From Dermanyssus gallinae (taxonomy: Eukaryota > Arthropoda > Arachnida > Mesostigmata > Dermanyssidae), in NCBI GenBank assembly GCA_003439945.1, contig QVRM01006090.1, positions 62,001 through 126,000 on the forward strand: 64,000 bases of DNA. The letters are read 5' to 3'. This document shows positions 22,526-34,374 of this stretch, in pieces (position 1 is the first letter of the stretch; each line of letters starts with the position of its first letter). The notes beneath the pieces are model-generated. The model did not search any database. It saw only the letters and a list, made by a program, of their open reading frames with translations, and was not told where the DNA came from. Both the position numbers and the translations under genes were made by a program.

Positions 22526-22638
22526 GCTGACCCTGACTTCTGTCAATACAAACCTTGTTTGTGCCACTTTTCGTAGCTAAATTCTAGCCACGCCTGGCTG
22601 TCTATATTTATCTGTATAAATCACTTGTATAAATACGT
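22526..22638 (+). repeat. Direct repeat, copy 1 (about 113 bp)
   Basis: Begins TGACCCTGACTTC and ends TATAAATCACTTGTATAAATA. It is nearly identical to 23346-23461. Two TATAAAT motifs sit at its end, and an AATAAA-type signal follows about 50 bp downstream at about 22687. It has no coding capacity. Confidence 0.9.
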
Positions 22639-23345
22639 CTCGAGCCGACTGTCGTGGCGCACGGACATGTTTCATGAGTGGTATGTAATAAAGCGTATTA
22701 GTGACCTCCGGGTACACCTCCGGAGCACCGAGTTTCAGAATATTATTCACTTTCTATTTCCGAATAGCTAGTGTACGGGTCACAATTTGAACTTGGCCGC
22801 GGGCGACAATTCGAACGCTGCTACGTTCAAATTTAAATTGCCGCTACTCTAAACAATTTGAAACACCGCCACGTACAATAACTTAAGAGCGGACTGTTAC
22901 AAAATTGGGCAGAGCTTGCAAAAACCAAAAAAAGTCACCCGTTTACCAATATATATTTTATTAGAATTGGCGCGGTGGATTTAAACATTCACATGTATAA
23001 AATAAATTCCTAAATGTTATTAGAATTGGCATTATATTTGTATTAATTTTCAACATTATTTACGCATTACTTTAAATCATGAAGGTACTACATTACTCAA
23101 CATAGATACTTCCGTGTAATTTAAATATGAGTTAATATTCTGATACATATTTGGTTTACATTTTCTTATATATACAATTAAACCAAGTAGGGGAGACCAC
23201 ATAGAACGCTCTATAGTCTTTCGGAGTGGTATGGTCTACACATATTATGTGGATAAATACAAATCATAATTCACTATAAAGGCAATGACAAACTGCTACT
23301 AAGCCAAGTGTCTCATTCTCATTAACGGTCTAGAAACAAACGTTT

Positions 23346-23461
23346 CGCCTGACCCTGACTTCAGTCAATACGAAACCTTGTTTGTGCCTTTTTTCGTAGC
23401 TAAATTCTAGCCACGCCTGGCTGTCTATATTTGTCTGTATAAATCACTTGTATAAATATGT
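23346..23461 (+). repeat. Direct repeat, copy 2 (about 116 bp)
   Basis: Second member of the pair with 22526-22638, offset about 820 bp in the same orientation, with only a few substitutions and short indels. The intervening 700 bp are AT-rich without coding sequence. The pair could be short LTR pieces, relics of a tandem duplication, or two copies of an unknown interspersed repeat. Confidence 0.9.
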
Positions 23462-24051
23462 ACACATTCTATACAAATCGGCCCAAACCTACTTACTGCT
23501 CTCTAGTTTGTGAGCTTCAATTAGCTCAATAGATAAAACTCTTACGCGAGGTAGAGAACTTTGAGAGAGAAACGCTTCTCCGGCGCCGCCGGCGTTCTGT
23601 CCATTAGATGGGAAATACCGCAACGCGCAGTAAATTTCGAGCGGAATGCAAATTCAAACGGCTGCTCAACGAACTGAGGGAGTAAGCATAGCGTATAGCC
23701 ATAGAGGTAAGGTTGCACAATGCATAATGTAACATAAAGATAGATAACACGGTCTATCTCCAGTATAGGGCACTGTGTGTGGCAGACGATACGGTGTATG
23801 TGGCACAGTCAAGATAAGGTCCGAAGGCAGTCGCTGGTTTGGCGCCAAGGAGTGCACACGTGTATCTACGAAGCTCCGAGGGATCATACTTGCCGTGTGA
23901 GTGCAGGAAGGTAAACCCAGAGAGTGAAATACCGTAGTAGTGCATGAAACTCATTGGTCGTTGCGGTTGTCCTGTGCGTGGACGTGCGACGGAGGGGCGA
24001 TAATATGAAGACTGTATTACATAGTTTATATATTTAGAGAGCATGCGTGTA

Positions 24052-24052
<1 letters not shown>

Positions 24053-24142
<90 letters not shown>
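24053..24142. repeat. (TA)n microsatellite, 90 bp
   Basis: This is the longest uninterrupted TA tract of the window. It is followed directly by ACAGGGTGTTTCAGGA (24143 on), which resembles a Tc1/mariner-type terminal repeat. Confidence 0.97.
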
Positions 24143-24145
<3 letters not shown>

Positions 24146-24249
24146 AGGGTGTTTCAGGAATATTTTTAAAGCCATACATGGAATTGTAGAGCTCGTTAAA
24201 GCAAATGTGTTTGCCAATGGAACATGGTCTCTAAGAAGTTTTGTTTCAG

Positions 24250-25015
24250 AATGAGAGTTTAATTACTACAATTTGTAACACTGGTGTTGTTGCCCCATAT
24301 AAGAGCATAAAATGTGCTGTTGCGAGACAACCAGTCCTCCTATACAGACACTAAGCACACCGTGTTCGTGAGAAAATTCTGCTTTTTCTGAAAAACATGT
24401 AAGGCCGGTCAAAAGATGCGACATGGTCGTTTAGAACATAATTCGCAAAACATGAAGTTATTTATTAGCTTTCATGCCAAATACCTCAACGTCATAAGCC
24501 TACGACCACTCACAGCGCTCAAAACTAGCACATTTAGGCAAACGTACATTTCGTGACGATCATTTTAATACCAAACGTATGGCAATACGAGCCGCGGTTG
24601 CGGAGTAATTATGAATTTTCGGAGGGCATGTCGAGATTGAGTGCAGAGAGAGTGAGACAAAGTGGACTCAATGCTCTTACGTATGGGTACTATTTTATAA
24701 AATAGATGTTGACTTTTTGTAGAGCGTGCGAATAAATTTGTGAAACGAGTTGCTCCTCGGTGTTGTCTACCACGCGAGCGTATCACATTGCCAAGTGTCA
24801 GCGGCATCTTAGTCACGGGCAACTTCGACGCAGAAAGTGAAACATGGAAAAAATAAAATTGATAAAGCACTTTACTCGACTGGGTAGTCAGTTATGACAT
24901 ATGCGTACCGAACAAAAGCTAGGACCCCACCTTTCATAGGACAGGCCAATACTCACATATTGACGCTTTGCGATAAGACAATTGCTTGCAAAATAGCGGG
25001 CTGAAAAGTTATTAA
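24250..25015. other. Unassigned sequence
   Basis: Possibly the body of a DNA transposon starting at 24143, but no transposase or second terminus was recognised. Confidence 0.3.
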
Positions 25016-26500
25016 AAATGAAATCAGCAAAGCAATCACCGACACGGGACTACCCCAAACCCCAGAGGACCTTCAAGACCTTCTGATAACGGCATGCGCT
25101 CTAGCTAAAAAGCCCATACACCCAACGCGAGCAAACTTGCAGTCAAAATACTGGTGGAACAAGAACATTTCTCAGAAGAGGTCTGGTTGCAACAGAGCAA
25201 GGCGTAAAATAATAAGGCCATACATAGCCGCAGAAAATAAAGCTCGAGCTCTGGTCAACTAGAGCTTCAAAACATTTTTAAGAAGGCTGTAACAGAAGCG
25301 AAGGTACTCAAGGCTTTGGCAAGACTTAAACCAGGAAAGGCTCCAGGGCCATATGGCACCCCGCGTCTAGCAAACAAAGTACTATGTAAGGTGTTCACTA
25401 CAGCAACCTGAAGGAGAACAATACCCGCAAACTAGAAACGGAGTGTGGTTGTCCTCATCCCCAAAAACAACGAGGGATTCAGGCCCACCTGCCGACTAAA
25501 TACCCTGGCGAAGAGATACGAGACAATCATAAAAAAAAAGTTTAGGACAATTGTGGTCAAACACGGACTCCTTTCGGACTCCCAATACGGATTCAGAATT
25601 CAGATCAGTGATCGCCGCTGTCCACCGAGTTGCGGCCTTTCACATGGCTCAACCATATACACCAGGCAACTGTTTCTTCCAATTTTCTAGATGTCAGAAA
25701 CGCCTTCAACAGCCTCCTGTAGTGGACAATACTAACCGCGCTAGTAAAGAAAAAAGTCTCACGTTATCTCATCCAGGTAATCGCAGGATAACGGGAGGTC
25801 TTTAATGGGTGTGAGTATCACACTAGGTGTTTTTGATTGCCAACACCGACGGTGCATTATGCATTTTCCAAACCCCTTATATAAAACAAGATACCTGCAG
25901 GCGATGTTGTCAACGGTTAACTGGGAGTATTAATGATAGCAGGAGTTGGTCCGTGCTCTGGAACCTAGGTTATGATGACGCCCTTTGCCAGAATAACCTT
26001 CTACAAGGTGTAGAGATGATCGCGTACGCGGATGATCTGGACATCACAGTACAAGCAACGACTGCAAGAAAATTTGAACTCAAAGCTAATACAATACTAA
26101 GGTCTACGAGGAGATGGATGGACAAAGCAGTATCAGTAATCGCTTCGGAGAAAAGCGCGGCCATTATGCTAACGGAAAGGAAGAAGGTGAGTCCCATCAG
26201 ACAACACCTGACAGGTACTTAGGCATCCGCTTGGGCAAAACGCAGATTGCCGATGTCAGCGGCCGAGTCTATAGCGTCCTTTAGGTCCCCAGTCTGACTC
26301 AAGTTTTTTTTTTTAAACGAAGAAGGCACGCGAGATTCCTGGAAGCACTAGGGGAGTGGCGGCTCTCTGGATTATTTAGGCGCATTGCACGGTTAACACA
26401 AAGGCTGCTCTCGTGCTGGTAGGAGCCCTTCCCTGGTACCTGAAGGTTGAGGAGAGGAGAAAACTGTGGAACAACGACTTAAGTTGCAGTAAGGAGATAG
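25016..26500 (+). mobile_element. R1-like retrotransposon remnant (linker, reverse transcriptase, C-terminal start)
   Basis: In order on the plus strand: a post-endonuclease linker with KAITDTGLPQTPEDLQDLL (about 25030) and KYWWNKNIS (about 25145); the reverse transcriptase N-terminal block LKPGKAPGP (about 25327); an open frame 25445-25690 with VVVLIPK and the LLSDSQYGFR block; an open frame 25827-26222 with SVLWNLGYDDAL and IAYADDLDI, YADD at 26025-26036; and a C-terminal VLVGALPWYLKVEERRKLW region at about 26415-26465. The order matches R1-clade ORF2. Frameshifts and stops separate the blocks, so it is a pseudogene. The same linker recurs on the minus strand at 45.4 kb. Confidence 0.8.
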
Positions 26501-27650
26501 AGAGAGAGAGAAAGCAGTCTGAGAGACGATGAGAAAGTCAACAACCACCGGCACCTACCGGCGCTGCTTGGTGGACACGGGCACTCGCTGGCTAGAGGTC
26601 AGAGAGTTAGGGTGGCAGAAGCTCCGAACGACCCCCGAGACACACCTTGCGCTAGTCGAGGAGTCTTTGTAGCTGTCGAGTGGCAAGAAGCCACCCATAC
26701 GCCATGCTGACACGCCGCACGACGCTGTTCAAGGCCATGGGAATGCGCTGCAGAACGGTGAAACGCAGGCGCCCTAGAAATTTGCACACTGGATAACAAG
26801 GGAGAAGGGCGCAAACTCTGCTCAATGGGGATGGAACAATGCACAACGGCTAACGTCAAAGTCCGACTTTTGCGGCGTCGGTGAGCGGCGTCAGAACCAG
26901 ATAAGCCATGACGAGTGCTTAGTATTACGGTTCGATGAGTCTTTAGGGCGAGGAGAGTGATCTCATGGTACCACGTCATAGTAGTTTAAATGAAAACACA
27001 AATGGCACTGGAAAAAAGTGATTTGAGACCACAAAATCGTCAAGATCGGTACGTGAAGATGCAGGCCGAAAGAATGAATGACGTCCTCCCGATCTTCTAC
27101 GACTGCAAGAAACCGAGGCCCAAACGCATAAAGTATGAAGCAACATCAATGCCTGCCATCTGGACACTTCTTTCACTTGGTGACAGACTGCTCAGCACTG
27201 GCCTACAAGTGCGTTATACCGAGGATCATGAGGCGGACAGCATGGCCTACTGTGCCTATCGCAGGAAGGTAGAATAGACCAGGAAAGCGAACAAATACAG
27301 AGGAACAAGTGCAAACAGAAACAGCTGCAACAGAGACAGCCCAGAGCCGAAATACCGGCAATGCAAAGAGTAGCGGAAGCAGTGAAAGAACGACAACGAA
27401 CACGGAGGTTTTTTGTTATCCCGGCGGAATATGACCTGGGAGATTGGACAGTGGTGGGAGGAAAACAATAAGCAAACATGTTGTTATTCGATTGGTGCAG
27501 TCGACTTTTATCAAGCTCTGTAAAAAGCTGTGATTTGGTGTTTTCTTTAACTCGCCCAGTGCTGTTATTCGTCGTGCAATAACTTCAACGTCCAGGAACT
27601 TACGTTTACCAACACCTGCACAGCTATGACGGAGGGTTAATCACCCTAGT
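26501..27650. other. Unassigned sequence
   Basis: A 95-codon plus-strand frame (26990-27277) and overlapping minus-strand frames show no recognisable domains. This could be residual 3' sequence of the 25-26.5 kb element or 5' sequence of the elements at 28-30 kb. Confidence 0.3.
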
Positions 27651-27656
27651 TCATCG

Positions 27657-27998
27657 ATGAGAACAACAACAAAAATAACGACAACACCGTCGCTACCAGA
27701 CGACGCGAGCGGCAACCATGATTCGCCTTCTACCGCAGACACGGAACCATCGAGAGACTTTCGAAATGCTGCGACCGGTCAAGATACCAAGGTAGCAACA
27801 GAAGTGTCAACAAGCGTAAACGAGTTTAAGAGAAAGCAGTTGGAACGGATAGCTGGTGGAGGGAATGGCGGCGGCAACGAAAACGCTGAGACAGCGACGG
27901 CTATCACACGGGAGCCCGCCTCAATGGGAGAAACCATCGAAGACGAGAGTGGCAGGAAAGGGCGGCGCAGAGTAGACAACCCTATCGGAATCTTCTGA
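27657..27998 (+). CDS. Unrecognised low-complexity open frame, 113 codons
   Basis: A hydrophilic frame rich in Thr, Glu, Gly and Asp with a basic end (RKGRRR). No domain, signal peptide or membrane segment. It lies about 1 kb upstream of the YLDDG-type remnant in the same orientation, so it might be part of a retroelement's N-terminal region. It could equally be a chance frame or a disordered exon. Confidence 0.2.
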   Translation: MRTTTKITTTPSLPDDASGNHDSPSTADTEPSRDFRNAATGQDTKVATEVSTSVNEFKRKQLERIAGGGNGGGNENAETATAITREPASMGETIEDESGRKGRRRVDNPIGIF

Positions 27999-28899
27999 TG
28001 TCAGTAACGAAAGGGCTGGAATAGAAGCCATGGAGAGCGGGGCCACAGTGCGGCCGAAGGGCGACTCCGATGAGGGGCACGAAGAAGAAGACACCGAGAC
28101 TGGAATGTAGTTGGTGCGAGGGGCAAAGTAATGAGAAAGGAGGCAACATCAAAGATTAAAACAAATGAACAACTTTAGACGGTCATTTGTTTGTGAGTTT
28201 AACCTCAGTCGAAGGTATTCTGGTTCAGTCTGGAGTGACCGGCCAAAAATCAAAAGTAAAGGGGAAATATGCGGTGTGCATCCGTTACTCAGCGATACAA
28301 CAACTGTTAACACCTTGTGGTCACTAGGTGTCACTCAGACCTTTTAAGTCAGAGCGAAAAACGTTCAAACTGGCATAGTAATGGCCACCAATTAAGTAGT
28401 TCTAACTTTTGCTAAAACTAAATTTTCGACGGTAGTTTGTCTGGGTCTAAAAACAAACGGAGTGATACTTTAGAAAAAGCCATACCAGTGATACTGGTGT
28501 TACAGTTTGAATCACATCAAGTCGGACTGCTAAATCAAACTATGAAGCCCCTTAAGGCCGTTGCCCGCTTCGACATCGCTATATGGAGCAACTATGGAAG
28601 TCCGCAGTTCGAGCAATGCAAAGAATGCTATACCAGTCAAGATCTGTGCACATGTTGCCAATATTCAGACGTGAACCTCATTTTCGAAACGGTCTTCCAC
28701 TGCGGTTGTTTAGAACGGGGTAAAGGTGCCCGTGGCTACACCCAAGGCTCAGCCCCTCCAGCCACGTTGATTAAAGAGCAAAAGCAGTTAACCAATGACG
28801 TCCCTTAAACTAACAGCATCGATAAGGGTGGTACAATGTGTCACGGGGAAGGCATTATCAATTTTAATAGACGTCATAGTCATGCAAATCAGAGTAGCA

Positions 28900-29660
28900 A
28901 TTCAAAGAACACTTTTGACTGCTCTTCCTAGCTTGTCCATCCAAGCGGCGCCGTCTAGGGCCCCTGGCGTCTCTGAAGTATCGGTTGGACGGTTTCCACA
29001 GACACCTGGAATTCGCTCAGCGCTCAGGTCGAGTACAGTAAATCAACCTGCTCCACATATGGCTGATTTTTTAACAACAGCCCTCACTGTTCCTTGGCGA
29101 AAGGCGAAAAAAAGTCTCTGTGTTCACTTGTTCGGGACATCCTCAGTCGATTCAGGAGTCTGGCTCAAGGGGGATGTTTTTGTAGCAGCCCGCATTCTTA
29201 TTTTAAAAGATTGGATGGATCCACAAGACTCCAACACACGTCGCATGCTTAGTAAAAACACCTAAACATGACAGAAACATCGGCATAGTCGCCACCGTCT
29301 CAAGGCGTTCCACCAGCCGATAAATTTAACATTACCTCCAGTGAAGTCCAAGCAGAAATCCGGATCTTGTTAGAAAAGGCGATCAGGTCCGCCCTCTTAT
29401 TCTTGCTCTGGCGGACTTCTGCAACCTTGTCGTGAATGGCTGGATACCACGGTTTGCACTCAGTTTATGAAGCTAACCTTATAGCTTTAAAAAAAACGGA
29501 CGGCGGCCAGTGTGCAAGGTCGGACAGGGGAGAGAGTCTGAAGTCAAGAGAAGGCTCCTGGAAGCGGTGGCACAATTCATCGCCCTATATGCGAACCCGG
29601 TCTAGGCAGACACGGCGGTTCGGACAGCCAACCGGCACAGATTTCGCTCGACTTAGAGAA
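28900..29660 (+). mobile_element. Decayed YLDDG-type retroelement, 5' part
   Basis: This is a remnant of the same kind of element as at 57.8-60.4 kb. The clearest match is the start of the reverse transcriptase. A segment reading LADFCNLVVNGWIP lies at about 29405-29445, and in another frame EANLIALKKTDGG at about 29470-29508 corresponds to GANLTALKKKDGS of the better copy. The upstream open frame 28795-29265 is probably its N-terminal region, but I recognise no domain in it. The copy stops before the catalytic YLDD block and runs into an R1-like fragment at about 29670. Confidence 0.55.
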
Positions 29661-29667
29661 CAATTAC

Positions 29668-30215
29668 CATAAGGGTGAGTGAGGCGTACCGCACCACATC
29701 AACGGAGGTCGTCTTTGTCATCGCTAAAATGCTCCCCTAGGATCTGCTGACAAAACAAAAGGGGGCACAAGACCGAGATGCACTACTTGACCACGCAGGT
29801 CTCAGAGATGCAACCGCTGCCGTCTGGCAAAATGTCCTCTGGAAGGCAAGTGGAGAGAAAGAAGCGCACCACTTGATTCTATTATGAGATTGGAGATAAC
29901 TAGGGCGGGACAGGAGGCAAAGAGTCAACGCCCTGGCAGGGTAGGTCGAGACAAGGCGCCGCGGGAGGACCAAAGAAGGGTGCGGTTAGGCCCTCAGTGT
30001 GGTCACGACCCACCGCCTCGGGCCGGGGAAGCACACGTGAGATATATAGAGCGCTAGAGAAGTGAGACTTTTCGCTCCCGGTGTCGACAAAATGCCACGC
30101 AATTCCAGGTTTGGAGGTTAAGGACAAGTACGGGATATAGTGGTGATCTCAGACTAGTTGCTGAAAGCTGCCAGCGACGCATATGCATTATGCATTCCCG
30201 AAACCTCCCATAAAA
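29668..30215 (+). mobile_element. R1-like retrotransposon 3' fragment with internal deletion
   Basis: The segment RVSEAYRTTSTEVVFVIAK followed by MLP.DLL (about 29670-29755) matches the same point of the 17-kb copy. A shortened VETRRRG-type C-terminal tail lies at about 29945-29970. The 3' UTR block ATGCATTATGCATTCCCGAA lies at about 30181-30200, in the order seen at 9.7 and 16.86 kb. Most of the zinc-finger region is deleted. It joins the YLDDG-type remnant directly, so one inserted into or recombined with the other. Confidence 0.7.
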
Positions 30216-30583
30216 AGGCGCCGCCGGCTCAGGTGCGCCCAAAAGATCACAACTAGCATTCCACCTAGATTAGACTTACTGTTCAAAGAACTAAACTACG
30301 CCGCGATTACACCAAAAGCAGTGGCTACGTCTAACCACATAAATGCAATTCGTCCTTATACGAGCCCTTATAGGAACACAGTGAGAAATTACATTGTGCC
30401 AAATCATTAGCTTTAAGACGTAAGGCCCAAAAGCAGCCGAATATTGTTTATATGTATACATTTATGAATAGAAAAATGTTCTTGGAGTCTTTTTCATCTT
30501 CCTTTTCTCTTCTACAATGCCGTATAGAAATAGTAAGTTTAATTTAAGATTATTTTGGCTTATATCTACTAATAAATACCGAG

Positions 30584-30777
30584 CAAGATGGCTTAGTGGC
30601 AAAGGCTTTGCCTTGCATTCGGGAGGACTGACGTCGAGACCCACACCGGCCACTTCTTAATTGGTTTGCATGGTTTCCAATTTAGACAAGGCAAATGCCG
30701 GAGTGGATTACAATTAGCCATGACATGAAAAAAACCATACACGGGCAATTGCCTTACGGGAAATCTTAAAAAAAAAA
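30584..30777 (+). mobile_element. SINE family B, copy 2
   Basis: Same structure as the copy at 19.64 kb: A box TGGCTTAGTGG, mutated B box (ACGTCGAGACCC), body with AAATGCCGGAGTGGATTA and CCATGACATGAAAAAAACC, and an A-rich 3' end that passes into a (TA)n tract at 30778-30800. Confidence 0.85.
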
Positions 30778-30800
30778 TATATATATATATATATATATTT

Positions 30801-31517
30801 AAATATACCTGGAGTCAGCTGTACTTTGTACAGATTTGGAGGCGGAGTAGTAATCGAAATATTCGAAGCTGGATCCTCTCTTCGTTCCTCAGCACCGTTC
30901 AAGCTCCACCGTGTTGTGCCGACAAGTAGCTAGCTGTACATGCGTCGGGTGGTGGCTCGATCGATAGGCACCTTGTTTCACCGAGACCGAGTTCTTCGGG
31001 GCACCCGTCGCATTGCGGTGGCTCACGTCAGCTGTTCGCCTCAATTCCAAATAGTATACACGAAGCGTTTCGTCCAACACTGGCCGCGTGCTGCGGGCAC
31101 CGCAGCTTGTCATCGTCGCCGACTTTTCAGATATGGCTAGATGATTGCACAATGGAATATTTCCGGCACGATTTTTCTGTTGATGGAACGAACGGCAAGG
31201 CAAAACGTATTGACGACAGCTGCTAGCACAGATAGCGCAGTGGCGCACTGCCTTGTATATACGGCGATATGACAAACGAAAAAGAGCGTGGCACTATGGC
31301 TGCTATGAGTGGACGCCGCCTCGGAGACTCGGAGTTGCAGGTTCTCGAATGCATTACAGACGCGATTTGCCAGGGTTGCGGGCTGCCTCGTCGTGCAACT
31401 GAGTAGGAAAGAGAAGGCCGACGAGCCGTTGCGTGTCTCGGCGGCTCCCGGTGGGCGGGTGGGTGTTAGCATACACACGTCGAAGAATTTCCGCTTTCTT
31501 GCACTTTCAGTTGCAGT

Positions 31518-31519
<2 letters not shown>
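30801..31519. other. Unassigned, GC-richer stretch
   Basis: Overlapping open frames on both strands (31309-31698 plus; 30889-31275 and 31137-31673 minus) lack recognisable domains, and parts are TA-repeat translation. CpG is common at about 31300-31470. No gene is supported. Confidence 0.3.
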
Positions 31520-31555
<36 letters not shown>

Positions 31556-31579
31556 CAATAAATATATATATATATATAA

Positions 31580-31610
<31 letters not shown>

Positions 31611-31613
31611 TAT
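31520..31613. repeat. Compound (TA)n / A-run microsatellite
   Basis: TA tracts at 31520-31553, about 31562-31578 and 31589-31613, with an A-run at about 31579-31588. Confidence 0.95.
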
Positions 31614-31860
31614 TCCAGTTTGTTTTAAGTTCAAACGAAAGAAAAGTTTATTCAACGGAACTGCATTTTGCAATTTCTCAGTAAATAAAAATGGTTAAAA
31701 CAAATATATATATAAACATATATATTAATGAAAATGTTAAGGTTTGATAAGTTGAGCGGTCTCGGCGGCTAAGCCATACGTTCCCCTGGTTGTATACTGG
31801 CGCTTTACCGCGTTGTATTTACAATATGAAGCAAATATTTTTAAAGAATCCACTTTTCTT

Positions 31861-31941
31861 TCGGTAGTGAAGCTGCTATGAAGCATTTCAGTAGTGAAGC
31901 TGCTGTGAAGCATTTCGGTAGTAAAGCTGCTATGAAGTACA
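31861..31941. repeat. 27-bp tandem repeat, 3 units
   Basis: Units 31861-31887, 31888-31914 and 31915-31941 differ by a few bases. The period is nine codons, and on the minus strand the array reads as a nonapeptide repeat (LHSSFTTEM) within a 95-codon frame, 31737-32024. That frame has no other recognisable feature. Confidence 0.88.
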
Positions 31942-32136
31942 TGAAGTAGAGGGTCTACCTGCGGGATTTTGTTGGTTTGCCTCCACTGAGCACAGCTGGT
32001 AATTAGCAGGTCGCAGAACCTCAACCGCTAAAACTGGTACAGAGGCAGATTTTTGTCTATTAGCACATTTTGCAAGTACGGCAAATTGCACCAACACCTG
32101 CGGATACTTCTGCACTGCTGCCGCAGAAAGCCTAAA

Positions 32137-32249
32137 CGGCACGTTGTTGTTGTTTTGTCGTTGTTGTTGTTGTTGTTATTGTTGTTGTTTTGTCGTTGTT
32201 GTTGTTATTGTTGTTGTTGTCGTTGTTGTTATTGTTCTTGTCGTTGTTA
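32137..32249. repeat. (GTT)n-rich trinucleotide region
   Basis: Imperfect GTT repeats with ATT, GTC and CTT interruptions. A shorter pure tract lies at about 32337-32361. Leu/Cys-rich frames across it are repeat artefacts. Confidence 0.9.
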
Positions 32250-32768
32250 ATACCCTCACGCACTGACGCAGTCGGTCTAGGTCGAGCGCAACCGCCATGA
32301 ATGCTGTTGCTCGTCCTCCTTGATAGGATTCATGGTACTGTTGTTGTTGTTGTTGTTGTTGCTGTTTTCGTGGTTGTTGCTTTCGGTGATGTCATTGTTG
32401 TCGTTTTTGCCATTATCTGAGTTATACTTGTATAGCGTCATGTTCGACAAGCCAAAAGCCGTCCAAACGCCGCTGATCGTACGTTTGAACGTAAGCTTCC
32501 GATCTTATTACCCGTAGCTGACATCTGCAGCTGTTACTGTCGTTGCAGCGAAATACGGCGACGCTTGCTCGTACTGAGGGGATGTGAGTCAACGCGTGTG
32601 AACCGATGATATCGGGAAGCGGTTGACTTAGAACACGCCGGTTTCGTTCGACCGATAGTCGAATGCACTTTGATCAGAGGAATTTCGCGATAGGATTGTG
32701 AACACGATTGTCGATACGACGTCGTGAACTTCTTTCTGTGAGGGATAACGTTGACAGCTATTTTATGT

Positions 32769-32770
<2 letters not shown>

Positions 32771-32809
<39 letters not shown>

Positions 32810-32841
32810 CTTGCCTTATATATATATATATATATATATAT
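32771..32841. repeat. Two (TA)n tracts
   Basis: Tracts at 32771-32804 and 32817-32841 separated by TTATATCTTGCC-like sequence. Confidence 0.95.
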
Positions 32842-33207
32842 CTACATAGCGACAATGTTTGTTAACTTTATGCTTGTTGTATCGTGGCGTTCTTAATTCG
32901 ATTGCAGTCGGCCGCTAACTAAAACCGTCGGCTGACAATTTGATTCATTGAGTTTCAAACGTTGGAGACGTTACACGTTTATCTTCCCGCCTAGGCATTG
33001 TAGACGCATTTCTTCTATCGGTATTGAAGGCGTTTGCAGCGACTATTTCGATTCCGCCAGACTGCCTATGTGACAACTTTCTGCACAGGCTGCTCAATGA
33101 GTTTACCGTTCCTTCAGTGCAATTGTGACTCAATCAAAAAGCACAATACAGCACTGTGTGACGCCATATTGGCATTACCACGTCTTCGGGCTACCTCCAC
33201 TGATCAG

Positions 33208-33209
<2 letters not shown>

Positions 33210-33235
<26 letters not shown>
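33210..33235. repeat. (TA)n microsatellite
   Basis: Short uninterrupted alternating AT. Confidence 0.95.
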
Positions 33236-33238
<3 letters not shown>

Positions 33239-34374
33239 CCGCGTATTCACAAACATCCTACATAAATGGTTCCAACAGATACATACTCTTCTAACAGAGA
33301 TAGACTTTCTGTCAAGGAAGACGCATTGGTATTATGTTAGTCCGCCGATCGCATGAAACCCAGTACACTGCGAACCAGCCAGCATATTTGTATCCAATTT
33401 TTTTTGGCTTGACAATATTTTTGACTGTGGTGTATCCTGTTCATAGTCATCTCCTTCGATGACAAATTTTTACAACTAGTCAATATATATTGTGTAGTAG
33501 ACTTGTCTACGTGTTTGGATTGCAAACCTTCAGAGTCATTCACCTGCTAAGAAAAGTCCGCTGCTCTCAATGATTGCGTCATCGGGTTATTATCTGGGTT
33601 TTTCCCATAATTGCATAATTCGTTAAGTTTCATAATCATAGCATGTTCTGAATCAGAGACGCAAAGCAGAAACCTTTCCATCATTGGTTGTTCTTTAATG
33701 TACTGAGGCAGAAAGAGATGTATTTTTAATTCGGGCAGTCAGAAATGTCGTAGGGGCCTTCATTGTCACCTTCTAGGAACTTTATTTTATGTTGTGTTGA
33801 GAGGAAAACACGAAAACGCGAACAATACACATAAGTAGCGTTCTTTAACCCTTGTGTCATCATATTGATTTTCCAGTACCGTTTCCGCCAAAGAACTAAT
33901 CAATTATTTTCGCGTATATTGCGGTGCCATCTGCAGCCTCTGCCCTAAGGCCGTTCCCCAAATTCAGGCATATTTCGGTGTGTAAAACTGCAGGGTTTCC
34001 TAAATTAAGACGTATTCCACGGCTTTGCAGAACCGCATTGCATCTTTTTTTTCTTTTTTAAAGAGGGAAAACTGCTTTTACGCACATCCGTCGATGTTGT
34101 TGACGGATGGCGTAGGACTCGACTCGGGTATGTGACCCAATTTATTGCTGAACGTGTAATACCCACTAAGACCACCTCCCCTACCCCTCCTAGTTCGGAA
34201 TTATGTAACAATGCCTCGAGACTAGAAGAGGGGAGCTTCAACCTTCTCGTAGATCTACGGAAACCTCCCGAACTGAGGGTGGTTCTTCACGGATCACTGC
34301 CAGCGTAGGTTGACTCGGCCGAAAGCGTGACCTCCGAGCGTCCTCTAGACTTGCCTTCTGCCTCATGATGGCGT
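33236..34374. other. Unassigned sequence
   Basis: No recognisable gene. A T/C-rich run at about 34042-34060 only. Confidence 0.35.

Noticed and set aside
26599..26979. 126-codon minus frame
   Set aside because: No domain found, and overlapping frames on both strands are equally long.
28437..28808. Cys-rich 123-codon frame as a zinc-finger gene
   Set aside because: Cysteines (CKEC, CTCC, CGC) lack regular finger spacing or histidines. It lies upstream of retroelement debris and may be part of it.
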